The position numbers and the translations under genes were made by a program. From Prorocentrum cordatum (taxonomy: Eukaryota; Sar; Dinophyceae; Prorocentrales; Prorocentraceae), in NCBI GenBank assembly GCA_963575745.1, contig CAUYUJ010000694.1:40001-104000 (forward strand): 64,000 nucleotides of DNA. The letters run 5' to 3'. The notes below the pieces were generated by a model. That model ran no database searches. It worked only from the letters and a program-made list of their open reading frames with translations, and was not told the DNA's origin. Shown here piece after piece: positions 35,245-44,749 of this stretch (position 1 is its first letter; every line of letters starts with the position of its first letter).

Positions 35245-35403
35245 CGGTACTGTTGGTGTGAGCGATGGCACACAAATAACAGCTCTCCTGTCACTTCGAG
35301 GTGTCCCGACCTGTCTGGCTAGATAGTCCCAGTCAGCGTGACTGAAGTCGGATACCCAGCACTCCGTCTTTCCAAGAGAGAGGAAAAGAGACAATTACAG
35401 CAG

Positions 35404-35470
35404 TAACAGTAACAATAACAAGTGCAGGCGGCCTAGCACACACAATAACAATAACAAGTGCAGCGGCCTA
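35404..35470. repeat. Two tandem units with AATAACAATAACAAGTGCAG
   Basis: Duplicated AACAATAACAAGTGCAG plus CGGCCTAGC, lying between ORF1 and the host-like coding relic. Confidence 0.85.
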
Positions 35471-35545
35471 GCTGACCTCGATCTTGCTGAACCCGAAGAA
35501 GACGATGAAGGCAGCGATGGCTGCCGCGCCGCTGCCCGCGGCGAC
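35468..35545 (-). pseudogene. Relic of a host coding sequence: hydrophobic C-terminus
   Basis: The minus strand reads VAAGSGAAAIAAFIVFFG then FSKIEVS and TAG at 35470-35468. Nearly every codon ends in G or C (GCC, ATC, TTC, GTC, AGC, AAG), unlike the mixed usage of the LINE frames. It looks like the C-terminal membrane anchor of a host protein captured upstream of ORF1. No further exon is recognisable beyond 35545. Chance cannot be excluded for 25 codons. Confidence 0.4.
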
Positions 35546-35599
35546 GCGTCCCCCCCCACACGCTAGACGCCTGTGGGATCCAGACGCCTTGATCCAGAC

Positions 35600-35936
35600 G
35601 CCTTGAGCCAGAACACAAAACCTGGAGTGCAAACAGAACACACACCGGACAGCTTTCCTGGCGAGCTCTCGGTCGGACGCTCGCGTGAGCCGCTTCTGGA
35701 GCTCCGGGGGGCTCCCCTGCAGCGCTTCTGAAGCGCTGACAGGGACGCTTCCACGCGTGCCTGCGCGCGTGCAGGCACGCGTGAACGCTTGCCGGATGCT
35801 CTCCCGGACCCGCTGCCGGGCCGGGCAACCCTTTCCGGGGATCGTGGACCGGCGGAGATGGGCTGCTGCTGGGCACCACCGCCGTCCGGCTTCTAATCTA
35901 AAACCCTCTAGCTCTCACAGAGCTCTCCGGGAATAT
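35600..35936 (+). repeat. G repeat, right copy
   Basis: It contains GCAGCGCTTC-T-GAAGCGCTG at about 35719-35738 and the 30-bp near-palindrome running from ACGCGTGCCTGC to GCAGGCACGCGT at about 35753-35782. It ends CTCTCCGGGAA. It is inverted relative to the copy at 29711-30001. Confidence 0.88.
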
Positions 35937-36106
35937 GATAGACCACACCGTCTGATATATGCATCAAATTTGGCTCCGACAAGTTTCTGGCATTCCTGAA
36001 CACCCCAGATGCTATCTCGCATAGAGAGGCCCCTCAGGATCTCATTCGCCTTGAAATTAGCCGACCCCGCCCGATTGAGGTTCCAGCTGCCCAGTCGGAT
36101 CCCCTT
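35937..36106 (-). pseudogene. LINE 2 endonuclease N-terminus
   Basis: The minus-strand frame reads FKGIRLGSWNLNRAGSANF, then IWGVQECQKLVG. GSWNLN and the VQE motif match the first two conserved blocks of APE-type endonucleases (the Glu is catalytic). It is cut at the right border of the G-LINE 1-G insertion, and the rest of the domain resumes at 29702. Confidence 0.85.
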
Positions 36107-36173
36107 GAACGGTGTACGGCGTCGTCGTCGTCACATCCTCCAGTTGACTTCCGTCTCGATATCACCCTTCGTT

Positions 36174-36670
36174 TTAGTAAACGCAGATATGAGCTGATGC
36201 AATCTGTCGATACCTCCTATGTCGCCTGTGTCGCGGTAAACTCGGCCAGCAGAAGGGGCCTCTGACAGCAAAAGTGGGCACCGTCCATATGGAAGATTTG
36301 GGCGGTCCCATTTCACCTCGCACAGCGATGGCCTCGATACCAATATGTGTACACATGCTCCGAGGCGTGCCGCAGAAGCGCCCGACTGCCTTGACATGGT
36401 CCCTCTTCCACGCAGAGCACTCGACACTGCCTTTGAGCAGCTCAGGATTGATTTTCTGCTTCCTATTCTCAATAAGGCACTGTGGTGCTGCGATCTGGAT
36501 TCCTGGAGGAGGCGCGGGACGTCTGGCGGGGGGTACCGTCACAAGGTCGATGCATCGTTTAGCCCGCCATATGATATCCCTGTTCGTCCCTGGCTTCAAT
36601 TTGATTTTAGCTGATCCGAACATGTATCGACCAGCATTGATCCGCTTTGTACCGTCAAAAGACACATGCA
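36174..36670 (-). pseudogene. LINE 2 ORF1, C-terminal fragment
   Basis: It has YMFGSAKIKLKPGTNRDIIW, then KRDHVKAVGRFCGTPRSM and AVRGEMGPPKSS. These align with GRIYFKPGTSSEIRWEAKR, KIEHVRAVGRFQALFSD and ILRGETGPP of LINE 1 ORF1. The upstream part is lost at the HP hairpin. Confidence 0.82.
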
Positions 36671-36992
36671 CTGGGAGCCCGCGGTAAACGGTCAACCAGG
36701 TTACCGCCGGGAGCCTCGTAGAGCTCTTTCCCTTGCGCGGCGCTGCTCGGAACACATGGAAAGAGCTTCATCAATCGCTAGGTTGATAAAAATTAAAAAC
36801 TCGAGAAATGTTTTTCTGGGTTTTACGCAATGTCGGTTCCTCCTACTCTTTTGATAGAAATAATGCAGCTAGAGCCCTACGAATTGCACCATCGAACGCG
36901 CCATGACTCACTGCAGAAAATAAAAATCTGGATTTCCAAAACGAGTTTCAAAATCTCTCACAATCTCTTAAAAAAACGACCCAAGTGTCACA
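36671..36992 (+). mobile_element. HP element type A, interrupted at CACA
   Basis: The hairpin has GCCCGCGGTAA and TTACCGCCGG arms. The body includes the GGCGCTGCTCGGAACAC leader and is cut at GTCACA by the next hairpin. Confidence 0.85.
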
Positions 36993-37703
36993 CTGGGATC
37001 CGGCGGTAAACCGTCAACCAGGTAACCGCCGGTAGCCTCGTAGAGCTCTCTTATCGCGCGGCGCTGCTCAGAGCACGCGAAAAAGCTTTCTCAAGCATGA
37101 AGAAAAACTCGAAAATACGTTTTTTCCATTCTGCATCTTCGCTTCGTGGAACTAGCTCGAGTACCAGACCGAGTTGAAACCTCTCGATGCGAGAAAAGAA
37201 CGCGCCGGGTGATACTGGATCGGTTTATATGCGTCCCAGCTCTGTAGCTCTTCTAAACAGTTAAGTACAGGAAACCGAGAGGACTTGTCAAATAGCTCAA
37301 AGGATACAAATAGTTTTGCGGACCTAGCTCGACTATAAGCCCGAGTTCAGACCTCTGGATGCAACACACGAACACACCTGATGATTCCCAATAGGTTTCT
37401 AACTATGAGCTCTGTAGCTATCCTAAATCTCGAGTTAAGTACCGGAAACCGTCAACGCGTGTCAGGATGACTCGGAACACAGTCGGTTCCCTCAAGTGTT
37501 TTGATAGTAATATTCCATCTACGGACCTGAGCATTTTACTGGCAGACGCGGCATAAGCCACTACACGTGGGAAAAATACCGGCTCTCGAAATGAATTGTC
37601 AAATATCTTTCAAATATTAGCAAAACCGACCCAAAGTTGTCACATTGTCTCTTCTGGTCGGGTCGGCCTCTAGCTCATCGATGCCGAAGAGCTCTACGAG
37701 GTA
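36993..37703 (+). mobile_element. HP element type A with internal satellite units
   Basis: Type A leader to about 37140, two diverged satellite units (37142-37470), then the type A body and an end at GCTCTACGAGGTA. Satellite inside a type A body is otherwise seen only at 43520-44554. Confidence 0.75.
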
Positions 37704-37844
37704 CCCGGAGAGCGGAGGCACCCTCAGGGACGGGAAATCTTCCCCGCGGAGCTCTGGAGGGCTCTGGAGGCATGGCTGGACGCGTGCCGGAAGGGCCCCC
37801 GAACCTGCGGGTCAAATTGGTGGCATCCAAAGCCCGAAGAGCAA
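37704..37844 (+). repeat. G repeat fragment
   Basis: It contains CCCGGAGAGCGGAGGCACC and GAGCTCTGGAGGGCTCTGG. Related to the G start, but without the long palindromes. Confidence 0.6.
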
Positions 37845-38316
37845 CTGGGCGCCTGCGGTAAACCGTCAACCAGGTTACCGCCGGGACCCTCGTAGAGCTC
37901 TGGAATCACGCAATAGTGCTCAGGCGCCGAGAATAAACTCTAGTAAATACTGGTTTCAAGGATATATGAACAATTTGTTTCTAGTACGACATTATTATGT
38001 CGTGATTCATTATATTACACTAAACACCTCAGAATCGAACGCACAAACACGCTATAGTTCAGTACACAGGAGTTGAATGGAATGCTTGCAACTATCTGAA
38101 ATGCACGAGATGATTATTAATTTTCGGAAACGCACTTTGACGGTCGCGGGTTCCTCCACGTTTTTTTTCATAGTGATATTGCAGCTACGGCCTCAAGAAT
38201 TTGACAGGCAAGAGCGAGACAACCGCCTCAGGTTACAAATAGTGCTTTCAGAAAACGAATAATCTTCCAAGAACACTCCAGATCATCACATTGTCTGCCC
38301 GCGCCTGGTCTGCCAA
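37845..38316 (+). mobile_element. HP element type A, diverged, interrupted at GCCAA
   Basis: Hairpin CTGGGCGCCTGCGGTAA with one mismatch. The middle of the body is AT-rich and diverged (37940-38160). Confidence 0.75.
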
Positions 38317-38701
38317 CTGGCGCCGGCGGTGAACCGTCAACCTAGTCACCGCCGGGAACCTCGGCTCCTTACACTAGTCAAAATGCTCAGATTCAAAGTA
38401 GAGCTATAAAACAAAGATTTCCCGAAAATCTCTTTTCCATTTTTTCGATGTTCATATGCGCTCGGTTTCCAGAAGTCAACTCTTCATAAAATACATCGGA
38501 AGAGTCGGCTGCAGTTAGGAGGAATTTTATATGCCAATGCTCGGCGTGAAAATCTGCTTTCTCAAAATGACCGGTCAAAAATTTTTAAATAGGAAAACGG
38601 ACCGAAAGTCATCTCTTTGTCCGTTCTGCCGGTCGACCAACTAGCTCCACTCCGCGCCGGAATTCCTCCAGCTGATCGATGCCGAAGAGTTCTGCGAGGT
38701 A
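38317..38701 (+). mobile_element. HP element, B-like variant, complete
   Basis: Hairpin arms GGCGGTGAA and TCACCGCC. The body carries the TTTTTCGATGTTCATATGCGCTC block also found at 61163-61539. It ends TCTGCGAGGTA. A further tail end follows at 38702-38742. Confidence 0.78.
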
Positions 38702-38787
38702 CTAGCTGCGTCTTCAGCTCATTGCCGAAGAGCTCTACGAGATACTTGGTAGCTTCCAAACCCGGAGAGTGAAGAGACCCTCAGGGA

Positions 38788-38818
38788 CCGGGAATCGGCG
38801 GTAAACCGTTGACCAGGT
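38788..38818 (+). mobile_element. HP hairpin, 5' half, split by a 1.6-kb segment
   Basis: It runs to ACCAGGTT. The matching right part (GGGCACCTCGTAGAGCTCTT) is at 40415. Confidence 0.82.
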
Positions 38819-40414
38819 TTTTTGAGTTTTAGTCAGGGCGCGGACAGCTGTGACAGCTGAGCCCAAAGACTCCCAAACGGAGCACAGGGTAGCTAGAGAA
38901 GGCATCTCTTATCATCACACTGCCGAGCCACTGAGGCATAGGCATCGGAATAGGATGCAGGAACAAGGAAAAAGATGCAGCACGACATGTGAAGTAGCAA
39001 AGGTGTAGGAACAGGTTAGAGAAGAAAGAGGCTACCCAAAACGTGTTCCACGGCCATACAGAGCCGTCAATGGAGGCACATCCCTCCACAGAGCGCCCTC
39101 CGTCGAAGAATCCACGGAGGCCGTCTAGTTTTTCTTGTACTCGCATATACAATAAGAGAGGTATGAACATAGCTTCGTGCAATACGGTGCACGAGCATCT
39201 TATGTAAATAAGAGAGCTGCTCGCCAATGTCCGAAGCACCACCCTGCAATACGGTGCATCCTTATCTTGTCCAACCGACACAGCCCACAGGTTCTCTGGA
39301 TGTCCGCGTCCCCCCCCCCATCACGGTGCAAAGCCTCACACAAACGGTGCAGATCAGCCTTCTTCATATAGAAATTTGCCCTCACTCGCTGGGTGGCCAT
39401 TTTATCCCATGCGTGGAAGGCCGCATCCGAATCAGCGTCCTCATCGCACTCTGATTGATTGTCATGCAACTCATCCACCTCCGCCTCCTTGTCGCCTTCG
39501 GGCAACAAGGGCGCACTTGGGGCGGGTATAGCGGAAGAAACTGAATCGTGAAAAGAGGACGGAGGTTGGGGAGGATCGCAAGTAGATGGATGGGCCGACT
39601 TTGACATAGAAGAGCCAGTTAGAACTGCCTGAGCCTTCGCCCTTGCCCGCCTCCTGTTTCTGCGGTGCCTCTGGCCTTTCCCACGGCCAGCATCCCCCTC
39701 AGGACTCGGCGCCCCCTCGGGACTCTCAATTTCCACTCGAAGTTTGTATGCCTTGAGCGCCTCGATCCGAGCGTAAAACTCCTCTTTCGGGAGCCGTTCG
39801 AATTCCCGCCAAAGAGCAACTGCGTCGTCATTGGCACGGGCCCAGTCCCTGGCAGCTTGACACTCAGATCGATTGCTCTGCAACTCATCTGAACAGAGCC
39901 GGGAAGAAGAAGCACAGTTATCTTTACGCTGGTCGACTTCGCACTCTCCGTGGGATTTCGAGGATGCCAACGGCAGCGCCTCGGGGCCTCCACCTTCCCT
40001 TTGCACTCGAGAATAACCCAGAGGAACTGAGTGCAGAGAATAATCCAAAGGAGCTGAGTGCAGAGAATAATCCAAAGGAACTGAGTGCAGCACAGCATCA
40101 TTTGATTGAGAAGCAAGCGACGCTTCTTCAGCAGCAAGGTTGGGTCCTACATCCTGGGATCCTGAAGCGGCCGCATGGATCTCTGCACAATACGGATTCG
40201 CAGCAACTTTGGCAACCTCCGTATCCTTCACCCCCTCCTTCTCCTCAAACGTCCCCTCATTCTGAACACCAGGATCAAAAGAAACAGAGCCCAGTCTCGA
40301 CTGCAGCCCACCATCTGGAGACTGCACCACATCTGGAGAATACGCAACCGATTGAGACGAGAAAGCTTCTCCACGATCAGTATACTGACCTGCTCCTCCG
40401 AGTTCCCCTGAAAC
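38819..40414 (-). mobile_element. Retrocopy-like segment inserted in an HP hairpin
   Basis: It replaces only the ACCGCC part of the hairpin between ACCAGGTT and GGGCACCTCG. Read on the minus strand it begins inside a long open frame and ends ACTCAAAAAACC, a short A-rich end at the hairpin. This is what a 5'-truncated reverse-transcribed copy would look like. The poly-A is too short to be decisive. Confidence 0.55.
39200..40414 (-). pseudogene. Unrecognised protein, 5'-truncated frame of about 404 codons
   Basis: The frame is open from the left edge of the insert without a convincing Met. It contains three 9-residue repeats (LHSVPLDYS, LHSAPLDYS, LHSVPLGYS; 27-bp units at about 40012-40095), an acidic Ser-rich half, LWREFERLPKEEFYARIEAL, a basic RHRRNRRRARAKAQA patch, and near the end FYMKKADLHRLCEALH. 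It looks like a partly disordered nuclear or RNA-binding protein, but I recognise no family. It could be a LINE ORF1 of another lineage or a host transcript copy. Confidence 0.5.
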
Positions 40415-40553
40415 GGGCACCTCGTAGAGCTCTTTTCTTGCGCTCCTCGGAATACATAAAGGAGCTTCTAAGCGAGAGCCAGCATTGGCCAGCCAATAGA
40501 GAGGATGTGCTAACCTGGGAGTCGTTTTCTTTGAATTGAAACAAAATTTTGAA
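40415..40553 (+). mobile_element. HP element type A, right part of the split copy
   Basis: CTCGTAGAGCTCTTTTCTTG and the CGGAATACATAAAGGAGCTTC leader match the copy at 63439-63560. Confidence 0.78.
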
Positions 40554-40901
40554 GTACCTTGTAGAGCTCTTTATCATCAATCTAGAGGAATTCCGGCGGG
40601 GGTTGGAACTAGTTGGCCGACGACAATGTGTCAACCTGGGGCCGGTTTTTCGAAGATTATGAGAGATTTTGAAATTTAGTCTGAGAATTAGTATTTTACG
40701 CATCTTTAGTGGCTGATGAATCTTGAGCTCCGCAGCTGCAATATTACTATTAAAAAACTTGAAGAACCCATTCTGTATAAAAATTCCAAAACGTGTTTTT
40801 CTAGTTTTTGAGCTCACATTCGAGAAAGCTTCCTGGGCGGCAGCACGAAAAAGAGCTCGAGGCTTCTGGCGGTAACCTGACGGTTCACCGCCGGCTCCCA
40901 C
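40554..40901 (-). mobile_element. HP element type A, inverted, complete
   Basis: Tail end TACCTTGTAGAGCTC at 40554, hairpin at about 40860-40896 (arms CTGGCGGTAA and TTCACCGCCGG, imperfect), CTGGG complement ending near 40901. It is the only inverted copy between 36.7 and 64 kb. Confidence 0.72.
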
Positions 40902-41114
40902 TTTGTTTTCAAAGTCAGATTTTAATTCTCCGTAAGGAGTTATGCCGCCGATCTGATATTAAGACGGCGACCGGGCCCAAAGTCACCACTTTGCCCGGTC
41001 GAGCCGGACCAACTAGCTCCATCCCGCGCCAGAATTCCTAGATCATCGATGCGCAAGAAGAAATAGAAAGAGCTCTACGAGTTACTTGGCAGCGTCCCAA
41101 AACCCGGAGAGCGA
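40902..41114. repeat. HP tail and G-start fragments
   Basis: It contains type A/C-like pieces (GATATTAAGACGGCGACCGGG, TAGCTCCATCCCGCGCCAG, CTCTACGAGTTA), then CTTGGCAGCGTCCC, which is the start of a G repeat. Confidence 0.65.
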
Positions 41115-41505
41115 CTGGCGCGGGCGGTGAACCGTCAATCTGGTCACCGCTGGGAACCTCGTAGAGATCCTTCCATGGGTGAAAGTGTTGATAGTCGGGA
41201 GAGAGAGCTTATGGAGGCATTTCTCGAAAAAATGAGCATTGATTCTTTCATGTCGAGATGAAGTTGGTTCCGCCAAGTGATTTGATAGTAACGGTGCGCC
41301 TACAGAGCTCATATTAAGACGGAGAGGCTCTCATATACAGGTGCGAAACATATAGTCCCTCAAAATGAATGGTCAAAGATCTTTCAAATCTTAGCAACAC
41401 CACCCAAAAGTTGTCACATTGTCTTGTCTGTCCGAGTCGACTAGCTAGCTCCACCCCGCGCCAGGATTCCTCCAGCTCATCGATGCCGAAGAGCTCTACC
41501 AGATA
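41115..41505 (+). mobile_element. HP element type B, complete (391 bp)
   Basis: Hairpin arms GGGCGGTGA and TCACCGCT, leader GTGAAAGTG, body with GTCGAGATGAAGTTGGTTCCGCC, end GCTCTACCAGATA. Confidence 0.85.
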
Positions 41506-41551
41506 AGAAGCTCTGGGACGGGAGGAGGGCGAAGCAGCTATGGGACGGGAA

Positions 41552-41692
41552 CTGGCGCCGGCGGTGAACCGTTCACCTGGTCACTCCCAGGAAGCTCGTG
41601 GAGCTCCTTGCGCGCGTAAGAGTGCCCAGAATCGAAGCAGAGGAATTCGTAGTAGATTTCTGAAAATCTTCAATTTTGAATTTTCATGTGAA
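41552..41692 (+). mobile_element. HP element type B, 5' part only
   Basis: The right hairpin arm is degraded (TCACTCCCAGG). It is cut at CATGTGAA by the next element. Confidence 0.8.
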
Positions 41693-42885
41693 CTGGGCGC
41701 CGGCGGTAAACCGTCAACCTTTCTTACCGCCGGGGGACTCGTAGAGCTTCCTGACAATTTATAATGTCGAAAAAAATTGCAGAGAACGAATAGTGTTTGA
41801 GCCCAAGCGACGTCAGACCTCTCGATGCAACAGCCAAACGCCCCCCGATGCTTCTGGATTGTCTTCTGCACGAGCTCTGTTGCTCTCCTACAGCCCGAGT
41901 TACGTGCGTTAATCGACAGCACCTCTCAAGATGAATCGAACAAAACGAATAGTTTGGCAACCCCAGCTCGAGTATCAGACCGAGTTCAGACCTCTGAATG
42001 CGACAGGCGGACGCGTCTGATGTCTCCGATTCGATTTCTCTGATCCCGAGATAAGTGCAGAAAGCCGAGAGCATCTTTCAGGATGACTCGACAATACGAA
42101 CAGTTTCGCGGACCTAGTTCGGGCAGCAGACGGAGTTCCGAGCTCTGGATTCGACAGGCGGACGCGCCTGATGTCTCCAAATCGATTGCTGTCACCACCA
42201 GCACTGTAGCGCCCATACAGCCCGAGTTGAGTGCAGAAAACCGACAGCACCTCTCAAGATGACTCGAAGAATACAAACAGTTTCGCGATTCTGGATCGGG
42301 CAGCAGACCGAGTTCAGAGCTCTCAATTCAACAGAAGGACGCGATTGATGATTCTGAATCGGTTTCTGTACGCATCAGCTCTGTAGCTTATAGCTCGCGT
42401 TAAGTACAGAAAACCGAGAGCGTGTGTCAAGATGACTCGAGTAATACGAGTAGGTTTGCGGACCTAGCTCGGCCAGCAGATCGAGTTCAGACATCTCGAT
42501 GCAACAGACGAACGCGCCTGATCATTCTGGATCGATAAGGCGTGCTTACCAGCTCTGTAGCTGTCCTATATCTCGAGTTAAGTCCAATATACCGACAGCG
42601 CGTATCAAGATGACTCGAAACGGCCGATCCCGCCGGAGTGCTTTTTGGCAGTAAAAGCTACCCGATCGAGCTGAGATCAAGATGGCGAGCGGGAATAAGA
42701 TCGAATATCCCGGGGAAAAAATATTAGAGCTCTAACGAATGGTTGAATTTCGAGAGCAAAATTTTCAACCGACCAAAAGTCACCAAAAGATCCGTCGAGA
42801 TTTATCTTGCCAACAAGCTCTCCAGCGCCCCGGAATTACTCTTAAGCTTCCAGCAACAACTTGCCAATGGAAGCTCTACGAGTTA
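41693..42885 (+). mobile_element. HP element type C, complete (about 1.19 kb)
   Basis: Hairpin CTGGGCGCC with TTTC loop side, terminal repeat ACTCGTAGAGCTTCC, four to five satellite units (about 41800-42600), tail with GATCCCGCCGGAGTGCTTTTTGGC, end GGAAGCTCTACGAGTTA. Confidence 0.87.
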
Positions 42886-43519
42886 CTGTAGCGCCCATAC
42901 AGCCCGAGTTGAGTGCAGAAAACCGACAGCACCTCTCAAGATGACTCGAAGAATACGAACAGGTTCGCGATTCTGGATCGGCAGCAGACCGAGTTCAGAG
43001 CTCTCAATTCAATAGACACACGCGATTGATGATTCTGAATCGGTTTCTGTACGTATCAGCTCTGTAGCTGTCCTGTAGCTCGAATTAAGTACAGAAAACC
43101 GAGAGCGTCTGTCAAAATGACTCGAGTAATACGAATAGGTTTGCGGACCTAGCTCGGCCAGCAGATCGAGTTCAGACATCTGGATGCAACAGACGAACGC
43201 GCCTGATCATTCTGGATCGATAAGGTGTGCTTACCAGCTCTGTAGCTGTGCTATATCTCGAGTTAAGTCCAATATACCGACAGCGCGTATCAAGATGACT
43301 CGAAACGACCGATCCCGCCGGAGTGCTTTTTGGCAGTAAAAGCTACCCGATCGAGCTGAGATCAAGATGGCGAGCGGGAATAAGATCGAATATCACGGGA
43401 AAAAGTATTAGAGCTCTAACGAATGGTTGAATTTCGAGAACAAAATTTTCAACCGACCAAAAGTCACCAAAAGCTCCGTCGAGATTTTTCTTGCCAACTA
43501 GCTCTCCAGCGCCCCGGAA
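42886..43519 (+). repeat. 682-bp tandem duplication of satellite plus type C tail
   Basis: CTGTAGCGCCCATACAGCC at 42886 repeats the one at 42204, and the sequence then follows the previous copy closely through two satellite units and the tail until it is cut at GGAA by the next hairpin. The duplication joint falls exactly on the end of the type C element. Confidence 0.85.
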
Positions 43520-44554
43520 CTGGCGCCGGCGGTGAACCGTCAACCTGGTCACCGCCGGGAACCTCGTAGAGCTCCTAGCACGCGTAAGAGTGCTCAGCAT
43601 CAAAAGAGAGGGCTTCTGGAAGCATTTCTCGAAAAAGAGAAAACATGATTTTTTTCATGTCGACATAAAGTTGGTTGCGCCAAGTGTTTTGATAGTAAAA
43701 GTGCATCTAGAGAGCTCATATTAAGACAGAAAGGCTCATATTCGTCTGCAGGTGCGAAAAATCTGCTTTCTCAAAATAAATGGTCAAATATCTGTCAAAT
43801 ATTCGCAAAACCACCCAAAAGTTGTCACATTCTCCTTTCTGGTAGCGACCCTGAAGATGACTCGAACAATACGAACAGTTTGGCAAACCTAGCTCGAGAA
43901 TCAGACCAAGTTCAGGTCTCTGAAGGCGACAGGCGGACGCGTCTGATGTCTCCGAAACGATTCCTGTGATTACGAGCCCTGCAGCCCCCCTACAGCCCGA
44001 GTTCAGTGAGGAAAACCGACATAATCTCAGGATGACTCAAACCATACGAATAGTTTCGCGAACCTAGTTCGGGCAGCAGTCCGAGTTCGAGCTCTGGATT
44101 CGACAGGCGGGCGGGCCTGATGTCTCCGAATCGATAACTGTGGCTACCAGCACTGTAGCCCCCTACAGCACGAGTTAAGTACAGAAAACCGACAGTACCT
44201 CTCAAGATGACTCGAACAATATATAGTTCCGCGATTCTAGGGCGGGCAGCGGACCGAGTTCAGAGAACGAAAAACTCGAAAAATCACGTTTTTCTGTTTT
44301 TATACAACCTCGGTTCCTCCAAGTGTTTTGATAGTAATACTGCACCTATGGGCCTGAAAATTTTACTGGCGGACGCGCCATAACCCACTACAGGTGCGAA
44401 AAATTTGGTTTCTCAAAATGAATTGTCAAATATCCTTCAATATTTTGCAAAACCACCGAAAAAATATCACTTTGTCCTTTCTGGCCGGGCCAACTAGCTC
44501 CACCCCGCGCCGGAATTCCTCTAGCTCATCGATGCCGAAGAGCTCTACGAGGCA
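43520..44554 (+). mobile_element. HP mosaic: type B start, satellite units, type A end
   Basis: Type B hairpin and body to about 43845, two satellite units (43850-44265), then a type A body from GAAAAACTCGAAAAATCACG to GCTCTACGAGGCA. The stretch AAAAATATCACTTTGTCC at about 44462 serves as the empty-site reference for the insertion at 47558. Confidence 0.75.
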
Positions 44555-44749
44555 TTCACCCGATCGAGCTAAGATTGAGATGGCGAGCGGGAATAAGATC
44601 GAATATCACGGGAAAAAATACTAGAGCTCTAACGAATGTTCAAATTTCGAGAACAAAATTTTGAACCGACCAAAAGTCAGCAAAAGCTTCGTCGAGATGT
44701 TTCTTGCCTGAAGCTTCCAGCTGCTAGCTTAGGGAAGCTCTACGAGTCA
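44555..44749 (+). mobile_element. HP type C tail fragment
   Basis: From CACCCGATCGAGC to GGAAGCTCTACGAGTCA. Confidence 0.8.

Larger units (their letters stand above)
29711..35936. mobile_element. 6.2-kb insertion: LINE 1 between inverted G repeats
   Basis: The outer borders are inverted copies of the same sequence: TTCCCGGAGAGCTCTCTGAG at 29711 and its complement ending at 35936. The match continues through TTAGATTAGAAGCCGGACGG and further. Flanking DNA on both sides is LINE 2 endonuclease. I see no target duplication: GTGAAAA on the left, TATGATA on the right. By comparison with LINE 1, roughly 70-90 codons of the LINE 2 endonuclease are missing at the junction. Confidence 0.85.
25983..36670 (-). 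mobile_element. Outer non-LTR retrotransposon (LINE 2), broken
   Basis: A minus-strand LINE with ORF1 C-terminus (36670-36174), APE-type endonuclease start (36106-35937), a 6.2-kb insertion (35936-29711), the rest of the endonuclease (29702-29346), reverse transcriptase (about 29000-27474), linker, and RNase H in permuted order (about 26730-26230). It has several frameshifts and one clear in-frame TAA at 27474-27476. The right edge coincides with an HP hairpin start (CTGGG at 36671), so the 5' part of ORF1 is missing. The left edge is the half hairpin at 25950. Confidence 0.85.

Noticed and set aside
29711-35936. LTR retrotransposon reading of the block bounded by G repeats
   Set aside because: The flanking repeats are inverted, not direct, and the enclosed genes are LINE-type (APE endonuclease before reverse transcriptase, no protease or integrase).
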